In this document: piece after piece, positions 1 to 13,500 of the stretch | How positions within the stretch are numbered: position 1 is the first letter of the stretch | Layout of the letters: each line of letters starts with the position of its first letter | NCBI RefSeq assembly: GCF_037975245.1 | Contig: NC_092572.1 | Span: 19,904,489-19,968,488, forward strand | Origin: Apostichopus japonicus | Lineage: Eukaryota; Echinodermata; Holothuroidea; Aspidochirotida; Stichopodidae | Length of the DNA stretch: 64,000 nt | Direction: 5' to 3' | The notes under the pieces: generated by a model | The model's input: the letters and a program-made list of their open reading frames with translations, nothing else | Database searches by the model: none | What the model was told of the DNA's origin: nothing | Position numbers and translations under genes: made by a program

Positions 1-66
1 AATTTTTATCTTTGGGGTACTCAAAGGTGGGGGTAGCGATCGCCCCCCCCCCCGGCTACGTACCTG
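1..66. mobile_element. Terminal fragment of a CAGGYRCGTA-type element
   Basis: A poly-C run followed by CCGGCTACGTACCTG resembles the right end of the element at 32300-34499 (CCTGGATACGCACCTG). The rest lies outside the window. Confidence 0.45.
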
Positions 67-1489
67 CCTTTGACAAATGTAATTGAAGATTTCCAACACT
101 CGTGGAAAAGAGAAGCCTTGATATAAGCCGCTTTCCATCCACGATCATCAAATGTAAAGGATTTTAAATGAGCTACTGTGAGGCTTCCTAATCCTTAGTT
201 ATCTATACTACATGAAACTATAACTTTCCCGAGGTGTTGTAATTCGATTTGGAGTTATTCGCCTGTCGAAAACTCAATTGACGAGGCTTCAACCCGTGTT
301 TCGCGCCATTTCTCGATGTTGTCCGGTCGCTGATCTAAAAAAATCATTTGTGGTCCAGTGTATGCAGCACGCTACATCTAATACTAACTGGCGGCGCGGA
401 AATATACAATACATTGTACAAAACATCCTATGACATTCAGCTGACGGGGTGAGTGACGAATGACATGCAGGTGAACAAGGTTTGCCAAACGTATGACAAT
501 TTCTCGAATATTGAGAGTTGGTATAAGAAGGTCTCACATTTAGTAGACTTCCCTGATTATAGGCTAATCCTCAATTAAAGGGCAATAGATTTGTTTAGAC
601 ATTGATAGGAGGTCGTCAGTAGTACTTCTAGACCTAGCACGGTAGCTTCCCATAGGCCTAACCTATTAGTACCATGTGTTAGGCTGGGATATATCTGACT
701 GTCACAGTTACTAGCCTAAAGTTAGGGCTAGGTCTAACTTAGTAATGTAAAGACTGTTTAAATGTTATTTATAACCGTCGATCCCCTTGGTTTAACTTTA
801 TGCTAGGCATTCTCGCCAATATCATGTGAAATCGAACGAGTATACTACTAGTAGGCCTATATGCTAGAAGTAGTAGTAGTAGTGGTGGTGGTGGTGGTGG
901 CGGTTGTGGTGGTGGTGGTGGTAGTGTTAGTGGTAGTAGTACTAGGCTACATGTGTAACTTAAGTTAAGCACTTTAGACAACAAACTTAAACGCAAGAGC
1001 CAAGAATTTTAAAGGAAAAGCTAAGAAATTTTAACATATATTAAGTAGTTTAATACTAAGCAGGCCTAGATTCTTTCAAATTGCTAAAAATCCGTTAGTC
1101 CTAGACTAATTCCCCAATTGCCCTGTTTCATAATGAATTTAGCCTAGGCTAACCACTTTGTGACAAGTCCTATGTGTCGCTGGCTAAAACATAATGGTCA
1201 TTTCCATTATTTTTTAGGTATGGGGCTAGTTAGTGGTAAGTGATGAGTAATTCTTTTCATGTTAAGTTTTTTTTTTATACTTTTAGCTTCAGCATTGATC
1301 ATAAAAACATACTTCCCTTTGAGAACAACACGGGTTTGCGATAACGCCCAGAGACTTACAGCTATGGTGGATTGGCTTTTTACGGTACTTCTATACTACG
1401 TCCTACGTTACAGAAAAGGCATCGTAAATATAGTCTCAGCCTTTTTTTCAGTTCAAGTTCATTTGCATTCAAGTTGGCATGTGTGGATG
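67..1489. other. No gene recognised
   Basis: AT-rich DNA with the triplet repeat at 868-942; the small open frames look like chance. Confidence 0.5.
868..942. repeat. Simple repeat (GTA/GTG triplets)
   Basis: Runs of AGT then GTG triplets; the proline/leucine open frame on the minus strand here is a by-product. Confidence 0.9.
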
Positions 1490-3890
1490 TGACGCCCTAT
1501 AGCCTGTAAACACATCGTCTCAAGTTGGGGAGCTATGATAGTAGATCTCATATTTGGCGTGTGACTTGATCCACATAATGAGGACAAGAACCCTCTTGTT
1601 TGTTGGTGGAGTTCAAAGGTCATTTGGGACCAGAAGGGGTCATATAATGGGAACCTTGTAAACACTATGTCTTTGAGGGAAGCATGGACAAGTTTCTTGT
1701 GGATATACAGTGGTAGTAGGTCGAGGTTAACACTACCCTACTATCCTGAGCATTATTTACAATAAAGGATGATATACTTGATGCCTTCATATGAAGTGAC
1801 CAATTGGCTTACATCTTAAATTGAATTTTAACACTTTTCCATACTTTGCATTAAAGATGTCATGAAGAACGTAAATTTGTTACTGTTTCCATATATTGTA
1901 CAATGCATTCTTAATTTCTCAAAGTTACTAAAATGGCTTGCAGGTACACTTTTAGTTCATGATGGAGAAAGTGGTTTACAAGCTGAGGAATGCTGGTGGT
2001 CAGAGGAAGTTGGTGGCAGCCAGTGATTTTTAAGGCCTTCAAGAGAAAGGTATCACGTTCTTCTTGGTAGTTAACAGATAATTACAATAATAACTGTCTT
2101 GTAGATGCATTGGTAGGCCTTTCTACACTTAATTATAACCCGGCAGTTTTGATCTACCTCTTAAGCATCCAACATGTAAAATCCCTTCTAATGTGATCGG
2201 TAACAGATAGGGTTACCGGTTTTCTGGTTGGTTTCAATGAAATCAAACATTTGCAGTCATGGCGGTGTGTGTGTCTTGTATGATGTGTATGTAGTATCAT
2301 ATTCATGATGAGGTAGTTTGTGTGCATATGTTTGTATGAAGCGCCTAGCTTGTAAGCAGTATCTCTAGAAGAGAAGCTTGGAACAATACATGGTACGTAG
2401 GTTTACCACATTGAGTACAAGAAGCACACTGTTTTTGGTGGAGGTCGTTGCATGTTTATTCAGGTCAATTTGTGAAAACATTGTTCAAACGATATTTCAA
2501 GAATGGAGGCTTGGCCCAATCATAGTATATAGTTGTAGGCCTACTGCATTGAGGGAAAAAACATTTGATTTTTGAAAAAAATTTTCAGCAGAGGTCAAAT
2601 TGTGAAAACCATGTAAACGCGATACAGAATTTCAAAAAAAGTCAAAGATTGGAAATCGAGCATGCTTTGCAACTTTGTGTGTATGTTCCCAGTTAGCAAG
2701 GGCTCATAACATATCCATGGTGTTCTGGTTAAGATGTTTTGGTTTTGTTTATTTTTGTTGCTGGTAAGGAGGAGGGGCGTAAGGAAATTGATCTCAATTA
2801 AATAGCCCAAAGCAACTTGAACAGTCGTGCCAATCCAACACGTTCTCTCATACATGATCTGAGAACACAAACATGTATTTAGGTTGTCATAATGTATATA
2901 GGCATGTATGTAAGTTATGTGTGATATGCTTAAGCTTGTATGCGTGATAATTAGAACATATACTTGGTAGGTAAGTTGAACTTTTAGTGAGTGCATAAAC
3001 TTCATACTTGGTACCGTCACAATGTAACAGCCTCATCTTCACACCCACAGTTGGTTGGATAACCCTTTAAAATAATTTTACATGCAAAAACACAATGAGA
3101 AGCTATTTCTTGCGGGATGCTGAAGACCCTTCCTGGCAGCATTGCAAGTGTGTTACAGCAAAGTGTTAAACAGCCTTATTAAAATTCTTTAGATAGTCAT
3201 CCGTAATTCATTTTGATTTACTCACAGACGCCTCAGGGGACTTTGATGATTTGGACACAACAATTCGGTTCTACTGTTCATCATGTGCTTCAGTTTCCTC
3301 AGAAGAGTGTAAGTTAAACATTATGATTGCACTTACATGTTATTCGCTGTAGCTTAAACGAATTTAATTTTGTTTATTGCATCTATGCCGTCTAATATTT
3401 TGGTTGGCTCTAGTACCTTAGTTTATGGTTTCTTGCCGAAGTCACCTGTCCAGTCAAATTAGCGTGTGTATTACGCACTAGCTTGTTAATAAAGTATCTC
3501 AAGGTAGGTACTGCAACAGATCTCATAGTTGGCATGTGGCTCTCTAATATTGGAAACAGAACCCTATTGATTTTGGTGGAGGTCAAAGGTTGTCTGCGGT
3601 CAGCAGAGGTCTATAGAACCATATCTCAATAATCCAACATCAGGAGAGATCATATATATGTAGGGTAGATTTATGGACCATTTTTGGAACAGGTCATGGG
3701 TCAATTAAGATCAACAGAGGTCAAATCTTGAATACCTTGTAGAAAAACAGGATCGTAAGGTATGTAAGTACAACATAACTCGTATTTGGCATGTGGATTC
3801 CCCATAGTGAGTACTAGAGCCCTTCTGTTTCTGGTTAATGTCAAAGGTCATTTATGGTCAACAGAGGTCAAAGGAATTGAGAGTATACTA
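1490..3890. repeat. Dispersed repeat copies with AGGTCA-like half sites
   Basis: Four related stretches (about 1490-1665, 2345-2625, 3475-3620, 3720-3885) share ACAGATCTCATA-TTGGC, a TTTTGGTGGAGGTCAAAGGT block and TCAACAGAGGTCAAA. Repeat family not recognised by name; the two larger open frames here arise from the repeat. Confidence 0.6.
3228..3308 (+). CDS. Candidate isolated exon (27 codons, phase 1-1)
   Basis: Bounded by TTTACTCACAG|AC and GAAGAGT|GTAAGT. Encodes ASGDFDDLDTTIRFYCSSCA plus SVSSEE, acidic then Cys-containing. The symmetric phase suits a shuffled exon. No neighbouring exon was found, so it may be part of a gene mostly outside the window, or chance. Confidence 0.3.
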
Positions 3891-4829
3891 AAGGTTTACT
3901 GGTTTCTTTTAGTTGGTTTAGTTAGAAGAGATCAGCAGCACTCTGGAGATCTTTCAGAGGTACAAAATATCATCACATCTGATATAGCAATATTTCCCTT
4001 GCTACTTGGATCATCTTTGGAGAACTTTGCTTTCAGTCACCAAATATATATTTCAATATTTAAAATGATTAAAACCATTTGGATTATGCTATTTTCAAAA
4101 CTCTACAGTGATAACAACAATAATAATAATATTTCAATAAAACAATGTTTTTCTTTTAAATTTTATTGCGACACCTACCACTGTAGGCATGTTCTATTTG
4201 GCGTCCAGTAAGTGAATTGAAGTATGAACAAATGAGCATGTTTTTGTTACTAAAATACAAATAAGGACACTCTCAGGTCATTTAGACATTGCATGCTTCA
4301 TTTGGTTGGCAAACCCATGCAAGGTTTGAGCATATGTATGTTAAACCAATCTTTGCAGTAATCATGGTAGAGGAGAAGTCACTAGTGTAGAGCCATAATA
4401 CTATTTAATTAATTGTTTATTTCTTATTATGTCAATGTATAGTAGTACTGTTAATACATGATGACACGGTATGGGGAATACATAGGCATATGGGATCATC
4501 ATGGGATAAAACATGAGCCCATGATAGGACCATGATAGGAAATTGCAAGTCCCTCACTAATATGTATATTTCAGTACCTGATTGCCATGAGGAATAGATA
4601 CATTCCTTGAATCCATGTGTGGCAATGAGTATAGGACCATGTTTTGTAAAGTCACAGCAAAGTGTAATAGTACCTTAAAATTATTAAATTAATACAAGAC
4701 ATACACCTGTATAACGGGATAGACACAAGTGCCAATTATAGCAATTGTAAAATATTTCAATATGCAGGCTTGTGTATTGTGTTTACTTTTAGTTTTCATC
4801 AAAACTAATGATAACAATGAGGGAATTCT

Positions 4830-5220
4830 TGCTTAAAGTCATAGACTTTGAACACATGAGAATTGGCAGTGCTTTGTTCATCAAGTTTGGCATTTTATTT
4901 ATATTCAGTGAAAGCTTATACATGATAGTTGTTAGTGATTTGTAATAATTTCATAATTATGTCACTTTATTATTCTTATTACTTTACTTAATTATTGCAT
5001 AGGCTATTTTCGTTTGCTAGAACAATATGTTTTAAAACTGACAAATAGCATCACATCTGAGATAAACATATCATGACAAATTCTGAAGAGATCTCCAGTT
5101 ATTAAAAGCACTACGAGAAATTCCTTGATAAAAATCATGGACGTACAACAAATGGAGATTGTCAGTGCTTTGTTAATCAAGTTTGGTGGCTTAAATATAT
5201 TCAATGAAAGCTAATATGAT
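4830..5220. repeat. Local duplication (~260 bp apart)
   Basis: GCAGTGCTTTGTTCATCAAG at 4866 and GTCAGTGCTTTGTTAATCAA at 5160 lie in similar ~90-bp blocks that continue through ATATTCA-TGAAAGCT. Confidence 0.7.
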
Positions 5221-6061
5221 GGGTTTTTGGTCATTTTCAATGATTTCTGCATGTATTAATTGTGATGTATGCTGAAGCTAGAACTGTATGTTAAAAACAA
5301 TATTAAAACACCACAAGACAATGAGCAGTGGTTATACTGCAATAACAGTGCAAAGGCTGAAGTATTTCACAACTAGTTTTTATCAATGTATGACTATACG
5401 GTTTTCGGACAGGTTTCATACAACATGATTGTTAAACATACTATCTCTTTATTCTTCTATTTATTTTATGCGCTGAACGGTGACTTAGTAAATATTGCTT
5501 GCGTATTTGAATGTACAGCTGAACCTGAAGTATGCTGCCACTAGTAAAGTACACTTTTCTGATCCGATTGCAGATCATGACGCATCCTGAGTATAAACAA
5601 CAAGATTACATGGTAAGAATGAACTTCCTGTTCGGCTCCTGTGGGTTAATTGGAATTTTTTTTAGGAAAAACAGACAGTCAATAGCATTTTAAAGTAACG
5701 AATAAAATGGAAGACAAGCAGCACAAAAAGATGGAAGCTTAGATGAGTGAAGGAAACTACTTTGGAAATATAATGGGAGGTTGCCACAGAACTGGCAAAC
5801 CCACCCTGCCGGGATGTATCCGTATGCTAAGAAAAATAAAAAACAAGGTTATTGTCTACAGACAGGAATAAACTGTTGAGATAACGAATCGTGTTAGAAT
5901 TCTATACACAAAACCTTCTTCGGTGCACATCAACTCTGCCAACCAAGAAAAATGAACACAGTTTAAATCACCATTTTGCTAGGAGCATTCTTCAAGGCCT
6001 CCCTGCAGGAGTGATATTGTACATACACCTATAACACACCTATACCACCATCTATATCTTT

Positions 6062-6200
6062 GTGTTTACCATGCTCATTAACCTGTATTCTGTGTGTGTT
6101 TTTGTCCCTTCTTTTACTGTAACTTGTCATTTAGCCTTTGAAAAAGATCCTGCTTGGATCGAAACGTCAGGCCAGCTTACTTTTACACATTCTCTTACAC
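6062..6200 (+). mobile_element. Possible Penelope-like element end with hammerhead-like stem
   Basis: GATCCTGCTTGGATCGAAAC (6145-6164) is a perfect 5-bp stem with a 5-base loop followed by GAAAC and then GTC. The layout resembles stem II and the 3' core of hammerhead ribozymes found in Penelope-like element ends. The CUGAUGA half is degenerate (TTGAAAAA). Family assignment is from memory. Confidence 0.35.
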
Positions 6201-6399
6201 AGGCTCTCTTACTAGTGGATAATTATTTTATTTCAAATATGTTTAGTGAGATTAAGCTGTGTTTATACTTCTCGGCAGTTTGCATATATGCTCTCCTCAG
6301 ATAACTTACCTATTTATTCTTAAAACCATACTAACTCTGGAATGACGCTATAAAACACTGATGTAATTGTTAGGGTTTTGCACCATCAATGCGTTGAAA

Positions 6400-6725
6400 G
6401 AGCGTTGTAGTCAAGTGGCAGTGGACGTGCGATCTAAGGTTAACAGGTTCGAGTCCTTGCCAGATCATTGCGTTGTGCCCTTGGCAAGGCACTTTTTCTC
6501 CATTGCCTCTCTTCACCCATGTGTATTAATGGGGAGTTAACATGTTAATATAGTTGCTTGGGCCGGTTTATGGCTGAACCTTATGAGAAGTCAGGCAGTG
6601 GATATGTAGAGGTGGAGCACTTTAGTGCCATAGTAGGGATTGTTTGAATTGTGCAAGGTTACACGTGACCATGCAGGGGTAGTTTTGTAAAATGTGTGAT
6701 GGGGCCTTGGCCTCAAAACTTCAAG
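6400..6725 (+). mobile_element. tRNA-derived SINE
   Basis: The head has an A-box-like GTAGTCAAGTGGCAGTGG and a B-box GGTTCGAGTCC, tRNA-Leu-like. The body carries TTGTGCCCTTGGCAAGGCAC, a block common in invertebrate SINEs. Confidence 0.7.
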
Positions 6726-9700
6726 GTTAACTTTAGTGCCAATCTCGGTTTCAATGCCTCAAACTATACAATGATTCTTTCTATTATCCTTTTCGAGTGA
6801 TTAACTCATGGATTTTTTTCTATGTACCTTCACCATCTTATTTGTGTTTTGCATCCCACAGAACTTGAACTGTATAGCTTTGATGAATTATTCGATTAAT
6901 TAATGTCAGATGCTAGAAAGACTCTGCGGTCTGGTAATCTCTCACTGCAAAATGAATCTCAGTAATATCAAGATCATCTCATGATATAAAACAAAAGAAA
7001 CGGTGTTAAATACAAACAATTTGTGTAGCATGATACCATCTTTAGATAGAGACAGTATGCCACAGGAATTAACACTTTCTTAATGACTCCACATGTATTA
7101 AACTATAGGTGTATTGCTGGTGGAAAGGTTTCATAACTGACCTTTGTATATATGTATCTGTCATGTGATGTGCAATTTACCGGTCAAACGAGTAGCAATA
7201 ATTGGGCGCAACAAAAGAAAAACTTGATTAAGTCAATTTTGTGTAGAAACCCTCCTTTGCAAATATAGGATAAATTTCTAAATTGACAACAATTTAACTT
7301 TAAATAACATTAAAATTGACCCGAAGATTCTGAAAAGACAAACTGCTCAACTATGATATACTGCAGTAATTTCATGCAGGATTTGGATTGGAGTATAGAT
7401 GGCATTTACTGGACGTGCTACATATATCTCTGTTTGCATAACTGAATATAAGCAGAGTCACGTTCTACAAAAACTTTTAAGCTGACATCGAGAAGCACGC
7501 AGAAATAGCGAGTAATGACAAGCAAAACGAAAGAAATATTGTGATTGCTGAAGCTGTTGGCTTCAGAAACATGTGTAAATTTTGTCTGCATCTTTAGATA
7601 GTTAATCACGTCCATATACTGGGACGTCAATTCTTTTCGAGGATTTGTTGTCCAAGCTAATCGTGACTTGAACAGGAGCAAGATCAACTTTTCTGCAAAA
7701 TGCATCCCTACCTACTGTACCCTCCATACCTCCCCCGTACACCTATTATTTGTCCATGTACTAAGTTGTATTTATTCCAAAGAAACCTACGATTAAGATC
7801 GACCATTTATTCGAAAACCATACTGCTTAACTCGTAATGAGTCGATATAGAACAGGACAAATTATTTCTCAATCAATTATAATTTGAATTAACTAATCAC
7901 ATCAATAAGAGTCAACAAAATCATTAACAGTGACCAACTTGTATATTCTAAAGAGAAACTCACTCGTATCGCACCTATTATACTGTTTATGGATCCACAA
8001 GCAATTGTTCGGCTTAGCGGGAACATCCAATTGTTGCCCCTTCTGAGACCCCACTGAGTCCCACTTCCCCCACTGGTCCTTTTATTGGCATAGATCGACA
8101 AATTTTCCTCTTAGCCTGTTTTTACCGCGAAGATAGGGATTTTTCAAGTTTGTCGAGTGTATGATCCTTTGACATATGCTTTACACTTTCCGTGTTGCAA
8201 CAAGGTCAATCAATCCAGTCAGTATTAGACAATTTTGTTACACTTGCTTAACTATTTAATTGCAGCAAATTATGTTTTAGAGTGCTACATGTAACTATAT
8301 GTAATCAAATGACAGCACTACGATACTTTGTGTTACAGAAACGACGTGTAAATAATTCGTATTCCGGCAGAAACAGTTTCCAGGGGTTGTTAACGCCTAA
8401 AAGAAAAGATATAAGCTTTCATATGGTATTTTGAATAATAATATTTCTATCTTCTACAAATAATATGGATTATAAAGGTGAATGGTACACATGAGTGAAT
8501 AACAAAGAGTAGATTAAACTTAAGACGCTAGATAATAAGAAGAACCTGATGTATGAAGACTGGGTCTGGAGTCGATGACCTCGATGGTGTAGCGGCGATG
8601 ATCCCCGATAGACAGCTCTTCCTCAAAAGGGGCGACGAGGAATGGATAAATGATTAAAAGTTCATCCAAAAATAGTTCTACTTGTTATAACGGGATCCAC
8701 TTCAATTCACTGGATGGATGTCAGTATAAAAAAGAAAAGTCCATTCCGTATAAGAAGTGATGACATATTTAGATGAGGCCAGAAAGTAACGAATTTACTT
8801 GAAGATCCTTCAGTCGAAACTTGAACGGATACACAGAAAGTAGTAGCGATATGGATATAACTGGTAACGCAATGATACGCAGAAACAATAAGTGAATCGT
8901 GTTATTGGAACGGGGTAAGAGGCGATAGTTCCCCAACACCGGTGTATATACCTCTGACTGGCATCATGACGCGGTACTTGCGTGGAGGGTCACGATGGCA
9001 AAGAGATAACGTCATCAGTAATGTAGCATTATGAATATGCTAGAGACAGAGCATGCCCATAGCAACAAACAATAGGCCTGAACAACAGGATCAAGTGTCA
9101 TAGTGTAGAACTCAGTGTCCCTTAAACCTAAACGATCGTGCGAAAGAAATGAAGGCAGATTATGCAATGATACTTTAGCCGTATACATGCCAATCAAGTT
9201 ATGTATTCAAATGCAGTTTAGTTTCGTTCAACAACCCAATCTGTCACGTAATATTGGTATGTTACAAATGCACAGGACAAAAGTCCACATAGTCTGAGAT
9301 AATATCAATTTATTTACAGTTACAATGGATCAAAACTTACATGTAATTAATATTTTGTTACGTACACTATCGTTATATAATATATTTTTAATTCTTCGTA
9401 AGGATAAAACGGATTGCGTCAAATTTTTAAAAATTGTCAGTGTTTGCTTAAAAACTTCTTTCCAATGTGTCGTAAGGCAAATTATTTCTAATGTTATATT
9501 TGTAACACTTTAAAATCACAACATGAAATGTGACAGTGCATATTTACATTTATAACAATGTCGAAGCAAGTTGAAAACCACTCCTCTGCATCGTTCTCAA
9601 TCTTTCTTAAAGTTCCCGGTTGTATGGGCAGTGTGACGTCACTCGTCTCATATACATACAGATGCAGCGATATCCAGACATGAAACTGCACGCTTATCAA

Positions 9701-10401
9701 AGTTGTTTTTTCAGTTGGCGATTGTAATCACTTATCATTGTACAGCGCCATCTATTTATATATAATTTACCCATCAAGTTAACTAAGGTATTACAGTTTG
9801 GCTGTACCCTACTTTTTTCAAGTTATTCATCTTCGTTTTAAAATTATGTATATTAAGGTTTGTGTCAGACAACACTTTATTAAATCACATATTTTGTCAA
9901 TAAACTGGTTCCTGCAGTAATTTTGGTGGACGGATTCAGAGTATGTGTTCTCCGTTCAAGTTCAAATATGTTACCATCAGATAAAAGTGGTAAATGCAAC
10001 GAAAAATGCAGAAGCTTTAAATTTCGTTATGTACACTCATAGCTTGGATGAAGGTTGTCGGTTGTGGTATTTGCTTACATTTGCATGTAAACATTTAGTT
10101 AACATATTTCTTTAAACTGCGGACAATTAAATCAGTGGATTAACGCAGCTCATAAAGGTAACCAGACCTGCACAGCAAGGTCTCACAACGTAACTCTCTG
10201 ATATGGCGCTAGCTACTGCAATTGGCAGGATGCATACAATGTAAGCACAAACCACTAGAAAGAGACTTTAATCACCATAATTTGCCGAGAAATCCTTTTT
10301 CTCTCATGATCTGTAGATGCCTGAAAACTTTTATTTCCTTAAGTATCCCTTTCCTCTGTAGAGACCGATAAATGAGATAGTAACACGTGATAATGACCAC
10401 C
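6726..10401. other. No gene recognised apart from one candidate fragment
   Basis: Only the 8520-8660 minus-strand fragment looks protein-like. A TGACGTCA palindrome lies at 9636-9643 but has no gene context. Confidence 0.45.
8520..8660 (-). CDS. Candidate coding fragment, unknown
   Basis: The minus strand reads IYPFLVAPFEEELSIGDHRR then YTIEVIDSRPSLHTSGSS and a TAA. Composition is protein-like against AT-rich surroundings. No start codon or family recognised; could be a TE remnant or a terminal exon. Confidence 0.2.
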   Translation of the reverse strand, partial: LLIIYPFLVAPFEEELSIGDHRRYTIEVIDSRPSLHTSGSSYYLAS

Positions 10402-10652
10402 AAGCAGGGTGGATAAAGGTGGTAGCATTTGAAGCAATGAGACTTAGCAATCGGGAGGTTCCGGGTTCAATACCCGGCCTGGTCATAGTAAGGTGGCTTT
10501 TTTTTCATCCGAGAGCAATCTATGGTTTTCCCATCTGAAAATGACTTTTTTAATCGAACATATTTTAAATTTGAGTTAAAATGTTGTATTGGAAGTTACA
10601 ATGTTGTATTAGAAGCCATACGATATGTGGTTTGTAACTCGTAAGCCCTTTT
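10402..10652 (+). mobile_element. tRNA-derived SINE, family 2, copy 1
   Basis: A-box GGGTGGATAAAGGTGGTAGC and B-box GGTTCAATACCC; shares its body (ATCTATGGTTTTCCCATCTG) with 14912-15188 and 24411-24686. The 3' part is diverged. Confidence 0.75.
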
Positions 10653-11074
10653 CGTGAAAACGACAAGACGATTGTCAGGTATTTATATGGCACTTATTAC
10701 AACAGTACATATTGCAACGATAGTTCGTTGAACAGGCTCAGCAAATCTATAAGATTGAACATCTGTTGTCATGGTAATGTCTTGTAATATTATCGTATGA
10801 TTCATAAAGGTGAAATGCTGAACTATATACTTGGTATAAAACTCAATTTTGTCGGGTAATTATAGTGTTATGTGTTACAATGTGGTAGCTCTATAGAAAA
10901 ATACCATTTACGTTAAGCAATATTCATGACCTTTGCTCTATATACTGGAGTACAATGGCAGACATTTCGTTTTTTGTTCGAGGTAATAAAACTTTATGTT
11001 TAGCGTAGGTACAAAATCTGTCGTCCCATGTATTGAACCTCTTGATTGAGTCTAGTGCTTAGTTAATGTTCAAA

Positions 11075-13500
11075 GTCAAGTGGTAATGGCGTGTTTGTTA
11101 AGACCCTAAGGATTATATTCTACGATTAAACGTAGTCACCATAGAACGCCAACTTTGGAGGAAATTACTCGCAGGTTATCTTCTAGCACTGTTTTTCCCA
11201 AACTCGATGCTAAACATGGGTACTGGTCAATTGCTCTTGATGAACAGTCATGCTTCTGACTACTTTCAACTTTGGGCGATACAGGTTTTAGCGGTTACTA
11301 TTTCGTCTATGCGTTAGCCAGGATATCTTTCAATTTAGAATGGATCAAATCATAGAACCTTGCCCTGGTGTTCTAGGGATTTCTGATGATATATATGTCT
11401 TCGGCAAAAATGAAGAAGAACAAGGCATGAACCTACATGCGATAATACAGGAGGCAAAAGAAACAGGTTTAGTTTTAACTTTGAAAATGTGAGATAAAGC
11501 GGTCACAAATCCATTTTTTGGGGTTACTTTTTGATGCAAAGGAAGTCAATCCTGATCCTTAGAAAGTAGAAACAATGGACAGAATTCTATCACCAGTATA
11601 TAAAGAACAGTTTCAAAGTTTTCTAGGCATAGCAACTTACATGGCGCTTTTTATCCCAAATTTATCAACTGATCCACTGAGGAGGTTATCGAAAAAGGAA
11701 TCCATATTTTACAGGTCAAGAGAGATCCATGAGGTCCATGAGAGATCTTTTTGTCTGATAAAATCATTGGTTTGCAAAGAAACTACCTTAGCTTACTTCG
11801 ATCCTAACAAGGAAAGTATAATCGAAGTTGATGCGTCTATGAAAGGCAAAGGTTGCGTATTATTGCAAAATTCAAAGCTAGTCTATTTTGCTTCTAAATC
11901 ATTGACAGAAACTGAACAGCGCTTTGCAAACATAGAGCGATAGATGCTATCTGTGGTCTATGCTTGTGAAAAATTTCATAGTTATGTTTATGGTAAACAT
12001 TTTGTTGTCAAAAGTGACCATAAACCACTCGAAATGATTAAATTAAAAAAAGTGGTTGCAGCACCACCTACATTACAAAGGCTACTACTCAGGCGTTAAT
12101 ATTATGATATGCAAATACAATAAAAACCTGGTAAAGAAGTTCTTATGGCATATGCACTATCTAGGCTAAATCAATTGAAGACTGGATCAGAAGAAAACCA
12201 GCATTTAACTATTAATTCTGTGCAAGTTTATAATGAGGAAATGGAGGCAAATCGTGATTAGCCTAATACAGATCCATAACTAAGTGCGATAAACAGAGTA
12301 AATGCAGAGAAATATAGGAATGTTTTAAAAAAAAACTTTAGAAATATACTGGCCATTCCAGGATGAATTGTTTGTGGAAAATAGTGTAACTATGAAGGGG
12401 TGTAGAATATTTATTCCACCTAGTCTCAGATATGATATTTTTGAAAGAATCCATACTGATCATCACGGAATTGTCAAGTGTCGACTGGGGGGTAAAACAA
12501 GTGTTTACTGGCCTTGCATAATAAGGACATAGCAAATAAGGTCTAATTGTGTAGTTGCTGTCAAGAACATGCAAATTCACAAAGTTCTGAACCCTTGGAA
12601 CAAGTAGAAGGCCATGGCAGACAATTGGTTCTGACTTATTATATGTGCATGGTGAAGAAAACTTACTCATTGCTGATTATTACTCACAGTTCATTGTTGT
12701 GAAGTCCGTACCAAAAGGTAAATCTACAAGTTGTACTGTAATTACCATCTGCAATAGTATCTTTTCTCAATTTTGAATTCCAGAAACATTCACGTCAGAT
12801 AATGGAAGTCATTATTTTAATGCAAATTTTAGTTATTTTGTTATTCAGTGGAATTTCACCCATGTAAAAATTTAGTACTAGATATCCACAATCGAATGGA
12901 TTTATTGAACGACAAGTAAAAATGTGAAGAACGCTATAATTAAGTCCAAACAAACAAATTATGTTGTATTAATGTTCTTACTATGCTTGAGAGCAACACT
13001 GATATATTCTTAGCTACCATATTCTGCCGAATTACTCCATGATCGTAAATTGAAGGCAAATTGGCAATTAAAATTGAAAATTGATATGTAGAGGAAAATA
13101 TCATATTTGAGCTTCTGCAGGATAGGGCAAAAGCATCAAAATGTGTATCATGATTAACCTCGAAACCACTATAACCCTTATTACCCGGAGAAGGTGTTTA
13201 CATACAAGATCCGATGTCGCGCAAGTGGTCTCATGGTAAAGTTCTCAGTCAAAAATTTAAACCTAGATCGTACGAGGTTAAAATGGATTCAGGTATAATT
13301 CTTAGGAGGAATTATTAGAGCAGTCGAATGATGAAGTCATCATGAATAATCTATATAGTCAATTCAGCACAATCAACAAATGGTCAAATAGTCGATAAGA
13401 ATCAAACTCACGATCAAGTACTTGATCAAAACCTAAGTTCTGATGCTTATGTTACGAAGTCGGGACGCATGGTAAAAAAGAGAAATATATTAGACTTAGG
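11075..13500 (+). pseudogene. Decayed Ty3/gypsy retrotransposon pol (reverse transcriptase, RNase H, integrase)
   Basis: Conserved blocks appear in order but are broken by stops and frameshifts. Reverse transcriptase: RSHHRTPTLEEITRRLSS, KLDAKHGYWSIALDEQ, SDDIYVFGK with the paired aspartates, and SFLGIATYMALFIPNLS. RNase H: IIEVDASMKG, FASKSLTETEQRFANIER, KSDHKPLEM. Integrase: FTSDNGSHYF and YPQSNGFIERQ with part of the DDE residues, then GVYIQDPMSRKWSHG and a final KSGRMVKKRNILDL. The longest open piece is 11575-11943, ended by TAG. It is a dead retrotransposon copy. The purine run GGAAAAGAGG at 13587-13596 may be the polypurine tract, placing a 3' LTR from about 13597; a matching 5' LTR was not found. 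Confidence 0.82.

Noticed and set aside
769-996. Proline/leucine-rich frame
   Set aside because: Produced by translating the GTG triplet repeat.
2595-3020. 141-codon open frame on the minus strand
   Set aside because: Low-complexity AT-rich composition, no motif, no splice context; likely chance.
3786-4211. 141-codon open frame on the plus strand
   Set aside because: Starts inside the dispersed AGGTCA-rich repeat and ends in low-complexity asparagine/phenylalanine-rich sequence.
12338-12670. 110-codon minus-strand frame
   Set aside because: Antisense shadow of the gypsy integrase region.
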